Made by a program: the position numbers and the translations under genes. Shown here one piece after another: positions 16,565-24,757 of a DNA stretch of 64,000 nucleotides (positions are counted from its first letter, which is position 1; every line of letters starts with the position of its first letter). Below the pieces are notes generated by a model that worked only from the letters and a program-made list of their open reading frames with translations, was not told the DNA's origin and did no database searches. The stretch is from positions 1-64,000 of the forward strand of contig JADFQA010000013.1 of assembly GCA_022562055.1 (NCBI GenBank), given 5' to 3'. Origin of the DNA: Acidobacteriota bacterium (lineage in GTDB: Bacteria > Actinomycetota > Acidimicrobiia > Spongiisociales > UBA5794).

Positions 16565-19500
16565 ATGGTGACCAGCGGCGTCAAAACCATCATGTTCACG
16601 GACCTTGTCGGCTCGACGAGGATGCGTGATCTCCGTGGCGACGACGTAGCTGATCGCATCAGTAGCGAGCACGACGCGATCGTCGAGGCTGCTGTGTCGT
16701 CAACGGGGGGTCGCATAGTGAAGCGCCTCGGCGACGGTGCGCTCGTCGTGTTTTACTCTTCAGTTGATGCCGTCAGGGCTGCGCAGCGGATCCAAGAAGG
16801 CGTTCGGGTGCACAACCGGTCGGCCGAGGAATCTCACCAAATCGACGTTCGTATCGGTATTAACGTGGGAGAGGTCGTCACTGATGCCGATGGTGATGTA
16901 ACGGGTCTACCGGTCGCTGTCGCGTCGCGTGTTTGTGATCAGGCTAATGGTGGTCAGATCGTGGTGACGTCGGCTGTCCAATCGATGATTGGGCGGAGGG
17001 CGAGGTTCCCGTTTTTGTCCATCGGCATCCATGTTCTTAAGGGGGTGGCCGAGCCTGTGGAACTGTGGTCGGTCGAGGAAGCTTCTCCAACGGCGGGGCT
17101 GGGCCGTGGCGGATCGGTTCCTCTGCCTCGTTTCGTTGCGAGGGGTGCCGTATCCACGCTCGTCGGGCGCGGCGATCACATCGCTCAGCTCGACGCTTGT
17201 TACGAGGCCGCCGCTGGCGGTGTGCAGTTCGTCACGGTGGTTGGAGAACCCGGTATCGGAAAGACCGCGTTGGTCTCAACATGGTGTTCTGCGTTGGAGG
17301 GGGAGGGGGCGATGGTGGTTGCGGGGCGCTGCACTCCGGATGTAGCTTTGCCGTATCAGCCTTTCATTGAGGCCGCCAGGCAAGTATTGGAATCTCATCC
17401 CGAACTGCTGCCAACACTTGGCCCGGCCGCCGGCAACGTTGCGCAGCTTGTCCCGAGTGTGAACGTGGTGTCGTGGCTCCCACCACCGCCCCAGACCGAT
17501 TTGGACACCACTCGCTATTTGATGGCAGAAGCTTTTGCGGCCCTGTTGAGACCGCTCGGCAGCGTCTCCCCAACGGTCATCGTGCTCGAAGATCTTCACT
17601 GGGCGGACGAGGACTCCTTGGCCGTTCTTGCCCACCTCGTGCGATACCAGGACCGACTCCCCCTCATGATTCTTGGCACCTACCGCGATACCGATCTCGT
17701 TGCTGGTCATCCGTTGCCTGCATTGGTCACCGATTTCCGCCGCGAACGCAGGCTCACCAAGATCCCCTTGCAACGCCTCGATGGGGGAGAGGTTGGCGAG
17801 ATGGTGGGGAGGCATTTCGGTGCCGAGGTCTCAGAGCTGGTGGTTGCATCGATTTCTGGCGAGACGCAGGGCAATCCTTTTTTTGTCGAGGAGGTTGTAG
17901 CTCACCTCATCGACGTCGAAGCATTAGACCAAGATGGCCAATGGGTGTCCGACGTTCCGATCGAGGACTACGGCATTCCCGAGGGGATCCGGGACGTGGT
18001 CGGCCGTCGCCTAGAGCTTCTCGGCGAGGAGGCAGTTGCAGTCCTTGAAGTTGCGGCAGTGATCGGACCTACCTTTTCACTGGATGTCGCAGCCGCGATC
18101 GAGGGACTGAGCGAGGAACAGTGCGATGATGTCATTGGCAAAGTCACAGCCGCGGGGATTGTCGGCGAGGGCGACGGGCCGGACGAATTTACTTTCACCC
18201 ATGCCCTCATACGGCAGACGTTGTACGACGATCTGTCGGCGAGGCGGCGGACCCGCCTCCACAGAAACGTCGGTGAGGAACTTGAGCAACGGAACGAGCC
18301 CGCTTCGGTGGTACTTGGCCATTGGTTGAACGCTGGCAGTTCCGATAGGGCACTTCGAGCAGCGCTGCGTGCAGCGGACGCCGCGCAAGAAGCTTCGGCC
18401 GGCTCGGATATCCTGCGTTATCTGCAGTTGGTTTTGGATTTGTGGGACGACTTTGACGATCCAGAAAAAGTGGCTCGACAATCGCATGCCGAGATCGTGA
18501 TCCGCTTGGCGCGAACGCAAATGGACTTTGCCGATCCGCGCATCCAAACGGTCGATCTGGTTGCCTCGGAAATCCAGGATGGACATGTAGACGATGATGA
18601 GGTGAGGGGGCAGCTTTACTCCATTCACGCTGGAGGGCTGTGGCAGGTCGGACGCCAAGCTGAAGCTGAAGCCGCTGATCTGGAGGCGCTTCGGCTAACA
18701 AAGGACGACCCTCCAAACTCCGCGCGGGCCGAAGCCCTCGCTGGCTACGGACGCCGTCTGGTACTCCAAGCAAGATTGCGCGAGGGGATCGGGTTCGCTG
18801 AGAGGGGTCTTGCGATGGGCCGAATCGTCGAATCTGACCTTGCTATCGCATCTGCTGTGACCGCTCTCGGGACTTCCTATGGATTCCTGGGTGAACTCGA
18901 GAAGGCGAGTGTCCATTTCGAAGCTCTGAGTGCTCTTGCGCAGAGGACGGGCCGTTTGTCGTTGAGGCTTTTGATGCACGTGAACTGGGGTTCAATCCTC
19001 CATGACAGCGGCAAGCCGACCGACGCCCTGCATCTCTTTGAGGAGGGGATTGAGCGCGCCACTGCATTGGGTGAAAACAACAGGTACGAGGCTATGCTCC
19101 GCGTCAATGCGGCATTCACCCTGTTCGATCTCAGCCGGTGGGATGAAGCGGACAGATACATAGGAGCTGTTCCGCCCTCCGACCGGATAGACCACCCCGG
19201 CATCAATCGTGCGCTGTGCGTTCTCACAATGGCCGCCGAGCGCGGCGACGCCAACAGCATTGCTGACGAACGGGGGCGCCTCGCCGGTGTAGATGTTGCA
19301 GCTCTGAACCCGCAGATGAAGGGGCCTATTTGGGCGGCGACTGTTGCGGATCTGCGGTGGCGTGGAGAGCTTGTCGAGGCCTACGACCTCGCCGCTGAGG
19401 CATTGGTTGTTATCTCTGATGGCGACGCCTGGCCCTACGTAATCCGTCTCAGCGCCTTCGCCATCGAAGTGGTAGCCGACGGCGCCCATGTAGGCATCGG

Positions 19501-19843
19501 TGATCACTCATGGTTGGCGTCTGCAAGGCTGTGGCACGCTCGATTTGCACAGGAACATCCGCCGGGGGCATACAGTGCAGAATTTCACGTCACTGCAACG
19601 GCCGACTTGGCCAGAGCCGAAGGAGAGAATGACCCTGATTTGTGGCGCATCGCGGTGGATGCGTGGGGTGAGCACAGTTACTACGGAGCCAAGGCCCGGT
19701 GGCGTCTTGCAGAAGCGGAGCTCGAAGAAGGTGGATTAACGTCAGAGGTCGCGACGCTGCTCGACAATGCCGCTTCTGTTGCGACGCGCTTGGGGGCGCA
19801 ACCGCTTCTGCATGCGGTTCGATTACTTCGTGACACGACGTGA
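16565..19843 (+). CDS. Class III adenylate/guanylate cyclase fused to AAA/STAND-type ATPase and TPR-like region
   Basis: About 1092 aa. The cyclase domain (residues 7-180) has metal Asp13 in FTDLVGST and the second acidic motif LGDGALVVF. The usual catalytic Asn of the GxxVNxAAR motif is Ala here (GLPVAVASRV), so activity is uncertain. An AAA_16-type ATPase follows, with Walker A VGEPGIGKTAL around residue 225 and Walker B VIVLEDLHWADED around 340. The remainder is a helical TPR-like superhelix. This architecture is common among actinobacterial signal-transduction ATPases. ATG 16565 is preferred; GTG 16550 is possible. It follows the cNMP-binding gene and leads into an unknown gene 1 nt after its stop. 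Confidence 0.85.
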   Translation: MVTSGVKTIMFTDLVGSTRMRDLRGDDVADRISSEHDAIVEAAVSSTGGRIVKRLGDGALVVFYSSVDAVRAAQRIQEGVRVHNRSAEESHQIDVRIGINVGEVVTDADGDVTGLPVAVASRVCDQANGGQIVVTSAVQSMIGRRARFPFLSIGIHVLKGVAEPVELWSVEEASPTAGLGRGGSVPLPRFVARGAVSTLVGRGDHIAQLDACYEAAAGGVQFVTVVGEPGIGKTALVSTWCSALEGEGAMVVAGRCTPDVALPYQPFIEAARQVLESHPELLPTLGPAAGNVAQLVPSVNVVSWLPPPPQTDLDTTRYLMAEAFAALLRPLGSVSPTVIVLEDLHWADEDSLAVLAHLVRYQDRLPLMILGTYRDTDLVAGHPLPALVTDFRRERRLTKIPLQRLDGGEVGEMVGRHFGAEVSELVVASISGETQGNPFFVEEVVAHLIDVEALDQDGQWVSDVPIEDYGIPEGIRDVVGRRLELLGEEAVAVLEVAAVIGPTFSLDVAAAIEGLSEEQCDDVIGKVTAAGIVGEGDGPDEFTFTHALIRQTLYDDLSARRRTRLHRNVGEELEQRNEPASVVLGHWLNAGSSDRALRAALRAADAAQEASAGSDILRYLQLVLDLWDDFDDPEKVARQSHAEIVIRLARTQMDFADPRIQTVDLVASEIQDGHVDDDEVRGQLYSIHAGGLWQVGRQAEAEAADLEALRLTKDDPPNSARAEALAGYGRRLVLQARLREGIGFAERGLAMGRIVESDLAIASAVTALGTSYGFLGELEKASVHFEALSALAQRTGRLSLRLLMHVNWGSILHDSGKPTDALHLFEEGIERATALGENNRYEAMLRVNAAFTLFDLSRWDEADRYIGAVPPSDRIDHPGINRALCVLTMAAERGDANSIADERGRLAGVDVAALNPQMKGPIWAATVADLRWRGELVEAYDLAAEALVVISDGDAWPYVIRLSAFAIEVVADGAHVGIGDHSWLASARLWHARFAQEHPPGAYSAEFHVTATADLARAEGENDPDLWRIAVDAWGEHSYYGAKARWRLAEAELEEGGLTSEVATLLDNAASVATRLGAQPLLHAVRLLRDTT

Positions 19844-19844
19844 C

Positions 19845-20297
19845 ATGGGGTCTGTCGTTCCCTTTACCCTTGCTGAGGACGACTACCGACGCATCGCGTT
19901 CATGCGCGACAACCTAGAAATTGCCAGCGGGTCTCCTGCTCTGAATCGGCGTGACTCGTGGCATGCAATCGTTCGCGGTGCCCGGTTCGTTATAACGATT
20001 CATGATGAGTCATTTCTCGTTCTGCAGCGTGAGTTCAAGCGTTTTGACAAGAACCGGCGTCGTCTTGAAGTTTTAGCCCAAGACGACACGCTTCGGTGGA
20101 CCGTTGAATCTGTCGGACGGTTTGCGGGCCATGTAAAACGCGTCGATCGTTCCTTGGTCGGTACGCTCACGCGAAGTGGCGCGTCGTGCATTGCCCCCAC
20201 TGAAACCGAGCAACTCCTGGTTGCAATGCTTGATGCACTTCAAGTGCGCCTGGTCCTGTCGGTGCCCTGGATTGGTTTGGCCTTCCGCGGATTTTGA
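19845..20297 (+). CDS. Hypothetical protein downstream of cyclase-ATPase
   Basis: A 150-aa protein I do not recognise. ATG 19845 begins 1 nt after the cyclase stop, which suggests co-translation; the frame is open upstream with alternative ATGs at 19767 and 19806. It is basic and mixed alpha/beta, with segments RRDSWHAIVRGARFVITIHD and VKRVDRSLVGTLTRSGASCI and a hydrophobic C-terminus (LVLSVPWIGLAFRGF). No catalytic motif stands out. Confidence 0.6.
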   Translation: MGSVVPFTLAEDDYRRIAFMRDNLEIASGSPALNRRDSWHAIVRGARFVITIHDESFLVLQREFKRFDKNRRRLEVLAQDDTLRWTVESVGRFAGHVKRVDRSLVGTLTRSGASCIAPTETEQLLVAMLDALQVRLVLSVPWIGLAFRGF

Positions 20298-20340
20298 TCA
20301 TCCGGTCAGGTATCAGTCTTCGCACTACCCGCCCCACAAA

Positions 20341-20396
20341 GACCGTTCTAGCGTCCAATAGTGCAGGATCCTGCACTATTGGACGCTAGAACGGTC
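20341..20396. repeat. Perfect 56-bp palindrome with no loop
   Basis: Two 28-nt arms are exact reverse complements meeting at GGATCC with no spacer. Left arm starts GACCGTTCTAGCG and right arm ends CGCTAGAACGGTC. It lies between two co-directional plus-strand genes. As RNA it would form a very long hairpin, but there is no U-tract on either side. It could be a bidirectional terminator, a protein-binding or mobile-element relic, or an assembly artefact. Confidence 0.9.
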
Positions 20397-20539
20397 TGGA
20401 ATCGGCGTTCGTACTGCCCGCACCTCGAAGCCGCGTGGATCGAGGGGCCAAGCACTAGAGTTTGACGGAACCCCACGGTCCAGTCGCCGCTTTGGTGGTG
20501 CACGGTTATGTGGGTCATCGAATCGCCGACAGGTTGATC

Positions 20540-23500
20540 ATGGTGCAAATGGCTAGCCGAGAGTTATTCGGGTTCGTTCACCGGGCAGGAACAGAGCGGT
20601 CGGGCGCGAGGGTTCTCGCTGAACTCAGTCGCTTCATCGGGAACCGGTTGTCGGTACACCGAGTAACGGTGTACGCGCTAGATGGTGAACACCTAGTTCC
20701 GTTGGTGTCGGAGTATTCATCGGGAACGACTGACGTGCGGCAGTTCGCCAGATGGCGAGGGGCGATGTCCTTGGCTACGACCGAGATGGCCGATGATCTG
20801 CGTGGTAGTGAGCGGCCGATCTTGGTAAGGAACCCCAGAGACGCGCTGCCAAGACGTCTAGTAAAGGCATTGGGTATCCAGCCGTTTCTCGTGGTAGCCC
20901 TCCGTGCTGATACGGAGTTCATCGGTGCCTTGATTGTTGAGGGCGACCCCGATTCCCTGATCGCCCAAGAGGACTCGATTGAGACGCATGCCGGGGTTGT
21001 CGCCCTAGCCCTTGAGGCTGTCAAGACGTTTCGGATCGGACGCGAGCGGATCCGAGGAACAAAAGCGTTGCTCGAAGTTGGAGCCGTGCTTGCGAGATCG
21101 ACCTATCTCATTGAGGTCCTCGCTTCGGTCGCCCGCAATTCTGCCCGGGTGTGTGATTTCGAGCGCTGCTCGATATTGCTTTTGGACGAGGCGGGGACAC
21201 TCAAACCGGTCATGAGTCAGTTCGCCGATGGCCATACTGATATGGAAATGTGGGATATGTTCCGCTCGATAGAAGCGGATCTTCCCGCCGCTCGACAAGT
21301 TCTCGACTCCGGCAAGCCCGCTGCTTATTCGGACCCAGAGAACAATGCAGACTTGAATCCGGCGTTGTGGATTCGTCCGTTCGGCAGCAAGTCGATCCTC
21401 TTTGTCCCGCTCACGGCCTGGGACGAGCGTTTCGGGGTGCTCATGCTCGACCATCAGGAGCGCCGTTCGATCAGCCCAGCGCAGATCAGTGCTACCCAAG
21501 TGGTAGCCGACCAAGGCGCTGCCGCGATCGGTGTCAGCCGACTCCTCGAACGTGAAGCAGCGAGTCGTCATCGCGCTGTGACGGCGTTGGCGGATCTCAG
21601 CGCCCGAGAAGCACAACAGGCCGCCGTTGCTGCGGTGAGTCAGGTGGCGGTGACGGGTTCAGACCTCGGTGAATTGATGAGCGAGGTGGTCCGGGTCCTT
21701 ACGAAGACACTGGACGTTGAGTATGCGAAAGTGCTCGAACTCTTGCCCGATGGTCGAAAGATGCTTCTGAGGGCAGGTGTTGGCTGGGATGTTGGGTTGG
21801 TCGGCACGGCCACAGTGGAGAGCGGTGTCAGCTCGCAGGCTGGGTTCACGTTGGCTTCTTCTGGTCCGGTCATTGTCGAGAACCTCGATACCGAACAGAG
21901 ATTCCGTGGACCCGAACTCCTCGTCAACCACAGAGTCGTCAGTGGCGTGAGCGTGATTATTGGAGGTCGGGAGAAGCCGTACGGAGTGCTTGGCATCCAC
22001 ACGGTCCGACAGTGCGTTTTCACCGCGGAAGACGTTAACTTCGTGCAATCGCTCGCCAACGTGCTTGCTGGCGCAATCGAGCGAGATCGAGGAGATAAGG
22101 CGATAATAGACAGCGAGGGCCGTCTCCAGACGATCCTCAACACCGCCAGCGACGCCATCATTTCAGTCGACGAGAAACAAACAATCACTCTCTTCAATGA
22201 GTGCGCACGCCAGATATTCGGGTATAGCTCTGACGAGGCGCTGGGACAGCCTCTCAACATGTTGTTGCCGATCAGATCCCGTCAGGTGCATGGTGAGGAT
22301 GTGCGGCGCTTCGCCGGCGGCGAGCAGGACTCGCGCGGTATGGCTGAGCGCTCTACGCTGCTGGGGCGCCGCAAAAACGGGGAGGAGTTTCCCGTCGAGA
22401 TCACGATCTCGAAAGCGAGGCTTGGAGACCAGTTGATCTTCACCGCGATCGTCCGTGATGTGACCGCGGTACATGCCACCCGGTTGCTTATGAGAAAAAC
22501 TGAGGAGCGTTACAAGAATCTGTTCGAACGTTCGCCGATCGCGATATGGGAACAAGACTTCTCCGCCGTCGGTGCGTGGCTTGATGGTCTGCGAGATGCT
22601 GGTGTTATCGACCTCGGTGTGTATCTGGCAGCGCATCCAAAAGAGGCAGAGGTCGGTATGATGCTGGTAAGAACACTCAGCGTCAACCCCGCCGGCCTCG
22701 ATCTCATCGGAGCCAGGAGCCTCGAAGAAATTCTCGAGACCGCTCCCGAGGAAGCCCACGACGCGGGGATCCGGCAGTCCTTCATCGTGCAGTTCCTTGC
22801 CATCTGGGACCAGGTCGACCGTGTCGAGTTCGAGTTCACTGCCACGGACCCCTCAGGCGATCGCATTGATTGCGCGCTCCACTTTGCCGCCGGACGAACC
22901 GGTGGTCGGCTCGACCTTGACAGTGTCATCGTTGCTCTCGTTAACATCACCGAGCGAAAAGTCGCCGAGGCGCTCCTGAGGGATTCGGTACGCTCAAAGG
23001 AGGAACTCATCGCCTCCGTTTCGCATGAAATCAGAACGCCGCTCACGGCGATCCTCGGATTCGCCGAACTGCTCAGCAACGACGCCAGCGGTTTTACCAA
23101 GGAAGAACATGCTGAAATGTTGCGAGTGCTCGTCAGCGAGAGCATTGACGTCGCCAACATTGTTGAGGATCTGCTCGTTGCCGCCAAGTCCGACACCGGG
23201 AACCTGCAGGTCATGCGTGTCCCTGTTGATCTTCGGGCGCAGGCAGCGCAGGTGCTCGAAGCGTGGGATCAGAGTGTTACCGGCCATATTCGATTGGTGG
23301 GCGGCCAGGTGCGATGCGTTGGTGATCCCGCCAGAGTTCGTCAGATTGTTCGCAATCTGATCAGCAACGCCCTCCGCTACGGCGGCGATCACATTCGGAT
23401 TGAAGTCGGGCGCCACGAGTCCGCCGGCTACATCGTCCTCGTCGACGATGGACCGGGAGTGCTGCCCCAAGACGTGGATCGCGTGTTCGAGTTCTACCGC

Positions 23501-23725
23501 AGCGGCGAACAGGTACCCGGTCTCACCGTTGCGATGGGTTTGGGTCTCGGGATATCTCGGCGCCTCGCCCGAATCATGGATGGTGATGTCACCTACCGCC
23601 GCAGCGACGGAGAGACGGTTTTCGAACTCGCTCTCCCGCTTGCGGTATCCGTTGATGTCGGGGTCAACGCCACCGACTCTGCTGACCCCAATTACTCGTT
23701 ACGGTCCACCAGATCTGATGCTTGA
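20540..23725 (+). CDS. Multi-GAF, PAS sensor histidine kinase
   Basis: About 1061 aa with no evident membrane segment, so probably cytosolic. Three GAF-like domains fill the first half. A PAS domain follows (ILNTASDAIISVDEKQTITLFNECARQIFGY), then a second PAS-like segment. The kinase core has the H-box SVSHEIRTPLTAILGFAELL (phosphoacceptor His), an N-box NLISNALRYGGDHI, G1 DDGPGVLP and G2 GLGLGISRRLARIMDG. No response regulator gene is adjacent. The frame is open to TTG 20462; ATG 20540 or 20549 looks more natural. Confidence 0.88.
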   Translation: MVQMASRELFGFVHRAGTERSGARVLAELSRFIGNRLSVHRVTVYALDGEHLVPLVSEYSSGTTDVRQFARWRGAMSLATTEMADDLRGSERPILVRNPRDALPRRLVKALGIQPFLVVALRADTEFIGALIVEGDPDSLIAQEDSIETHAGVVALALEAVKTFRIGRERIRGTKALLEVGAVLARSTYLIEVLASVARNSARVCDFERCSILLLDEAGTLKPVMSQFADGHTDMEMWDMFRSIEADLPAARQVLDSGKPAAYSDPENNADLNPALWIRPFGSKSILFVPLTAWDERFGVLMLDHQERRSISPAQISATQVVADQGAAAIGVSRLLEREAASRHRAVTALADLSAREAQQAAVAAVSQVAVTGSDLGELMSEVVRVLTKTLDVEYAKVLELLPDGRKMLLRAGVGWDVGLVGTATVESGVSSQAGFTLASSGPVIVENLDTEQRFRGPELLVNHRVVSGVSVIIGGREKPYGVLGIHTVRQCVFTAEDVNFVQSLANVLAGAIERDRGDKAIIDSEGRLQTILNTASDAIISVDEKQTITLFNECARQIFGYSSDEALGQPLNMLLPIRSRQVHGEDVRRFAGGEQDSRGMAERSTLLGRRKNGEEFPVEITISKARLGDQLIFTAIVRDVTAVHATRLLMRKTEERYKNLFERSPIAIWEQDFSAVGAWLDGLRDAGVIDLGVYLAAHPKEAEVGMMLVRTLSVNPAGLDLIGARSLEEILETAPEEAHDAGIRQSFIVQFLAIWDQVDRVEFEFTATDPSGDRIDCALHFAAGRTGGRLDLDSVIVALVNITERKVAEALLRDSVRSKEELIASVSHEIRTPLTAILGFAELLSNDASGFTKEEHAEMLRVLVSESIDVANIVEDLLVAAKSDTGNLQVMRVPVDLRAQAAQVLEAWDQSVTGHIRLVGGQVRCVGDPARVRQIVRNLISNALRYGGDHIRIEVGRHESAGYIVLVDDGPGVLPQDVDRVFEFYRSGEQVPGLTVAMGLGLGISRRLARIMDGDVTYRRSDGETVFELALPLAVSVDVGVNATDSADPNYSLRSTRSDA

Positions 23726-23773
23726 TAGGCGTGCGGTGAACCTCACGATTGTCGAGAGCGACCACAGACGCGT

Positions 23774-23807
23774 CGTTGTCCCGACTTCGATGAAGTTCGG
23801 GACAACG
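23774..23807. terminator. Strong hairpin between convergent genes
   Basis: A 15-bp stem with one bulged T pairs CGTTGTCCCGACTTC with GAAGTTCGGGACAACG around a 3-nt loop. It sits between the histidine kinase (plus) and the secreted-protein gene (minus), where a bidirectional terminator would be expected. There is no T-run. Confidence 0.55.
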
Positions 23808-23844
23808 ATCAACCTAAGCTACAGCTTTGCTCCACCTGGCGCGC

Positions 23845-24207
23845 CTATCCGCCTGTGTCGAAGTGGTGACACGCGTAGGGGCCATTGCCGACACCGCTTA
23901 GATCGTGATAGGCGCTGCCGTCGTCGGTCATGCACGGCTGACCTGCATACACCGCGGCGGAGATGAGTAGCTCGGTACCGAGAAACTCTGAACCATCCAC
24001 GGAGAATACCTTCACGACAGTCGCTTTCGTGTTGTTCGATCCACCTCCGGGCGCAAAGCAATGCGTCCAGTCATTGGGACCGGCGGGGACGCAGGACCAG
24101 CCGGCGTTCGATAGCGTTCCAGCGCTTTGGCCACCGGCAGATGCAGCGGGGGCCATCGCGAGCATCATTGCCGTTGCCAGGCCTATCGTCGCAAGTAGTC
24201 GTTTCAT
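23845..24207 (-). CDS. Small secreted Cys-containing protein
   Basis: A 120-aa protein with a clear Sec signal peptide: MKRLLA, a hydrophobic core ATAMMLAMAP and an AASA-G cleavage region near residue 24. The mature part has Cys in GWSCVP, THCFAPGG, GQPCMTDD and PYACHHFD, enough for two disulfides, plus Gly/Ser-rich loops. AAGGAGGG lies 7 nt before the ATG, among the best ribosome sites in the window, suggesting high expression. I do not recognise the family. Confidence 0.75.
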   Translation of the reverse strand: MKRLLATIGLATAMMLAMAPAASAGGQSAGTLSNAGWSCVPAGPNDWTHCFAPGGGSNNTKATVVKVFSVDGSEFLGTELLISAAVYAGQPCMTDDGSAYHDLSGVGNGPYACHHFDTGG

Positions 24208-24276
24208 TTCTATCCCTCCTTTGGTACATGCACTTTGTTGTGCATTGAAATTGGCGAGTGTTGTGGGTCGACGTAC

Positions 24277-24528
24277 TTAGCTGTGTTCGCTTACGGCGAA
24301 GATTTCGTCGGCGACCAGGCCGTGCGCCTCACGATGAACGGTTGCGGCGTCCTCAGCGGTGTCCGCCTCAACCAGGCAAAAGATCTTGCCCTCGTCTTGG
24401 CTCACCCAGTACCTGAGGTAGCTAACGCCATACTTCTCTTGGGTATCTAGGTCCTTCTTGTGTGCGTCTGCGACGTCGTCGGCCGAAACGCCACCGTCCA
24501 AATTGTGGACATCCATAAACAGGGCCAT
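24277..24528 (-). CDS. DUF4242 small protein (SCO4226-like, possible nickel binding)
   Basis: An 83-aa ferredoxin-like-fold protein: MALFMDVHNLDGGVSADDVADAH, then YGVSYLRYWVSQDEGKIFCLVEA and a terminal helix with REAHGLVADEI. This is the DUF4242 pattern; a Streptomyces member binds nickel (established knowledge for that homologue only). GAGGAGA precedes the ATG by 5 nt. Confidence 0.82.
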   Translation of the reverse strand: MALFMDVHNLDGGVSADDVADAHKKDLDTQEKYGVSYLRYWVSQDEGKIFCLVEADTAEDAATVHREAHGLVADEIFAVSEHS

Positions 24529-24757
24529 GTCGTTCTCCTCAGAGCGGGTATGTGTCTGTGTTGAACGTCTGTGGTCGGTGCGTTCTAGTCATGAGGGTGT
24601 ACTACCCATCTCTGCGCGAGCGAACACTCAGATTTGGATCGGGATCGCGTGACGGGCGCAGCGGCCACGGGGAGTACCCGCCCCGTCGGTGGGTCTTTCT
24701 AGAACGCGATTCCGCTACCGCCATACACGCAGAGTCCAGCGGACGAAGTCCGAAGCG

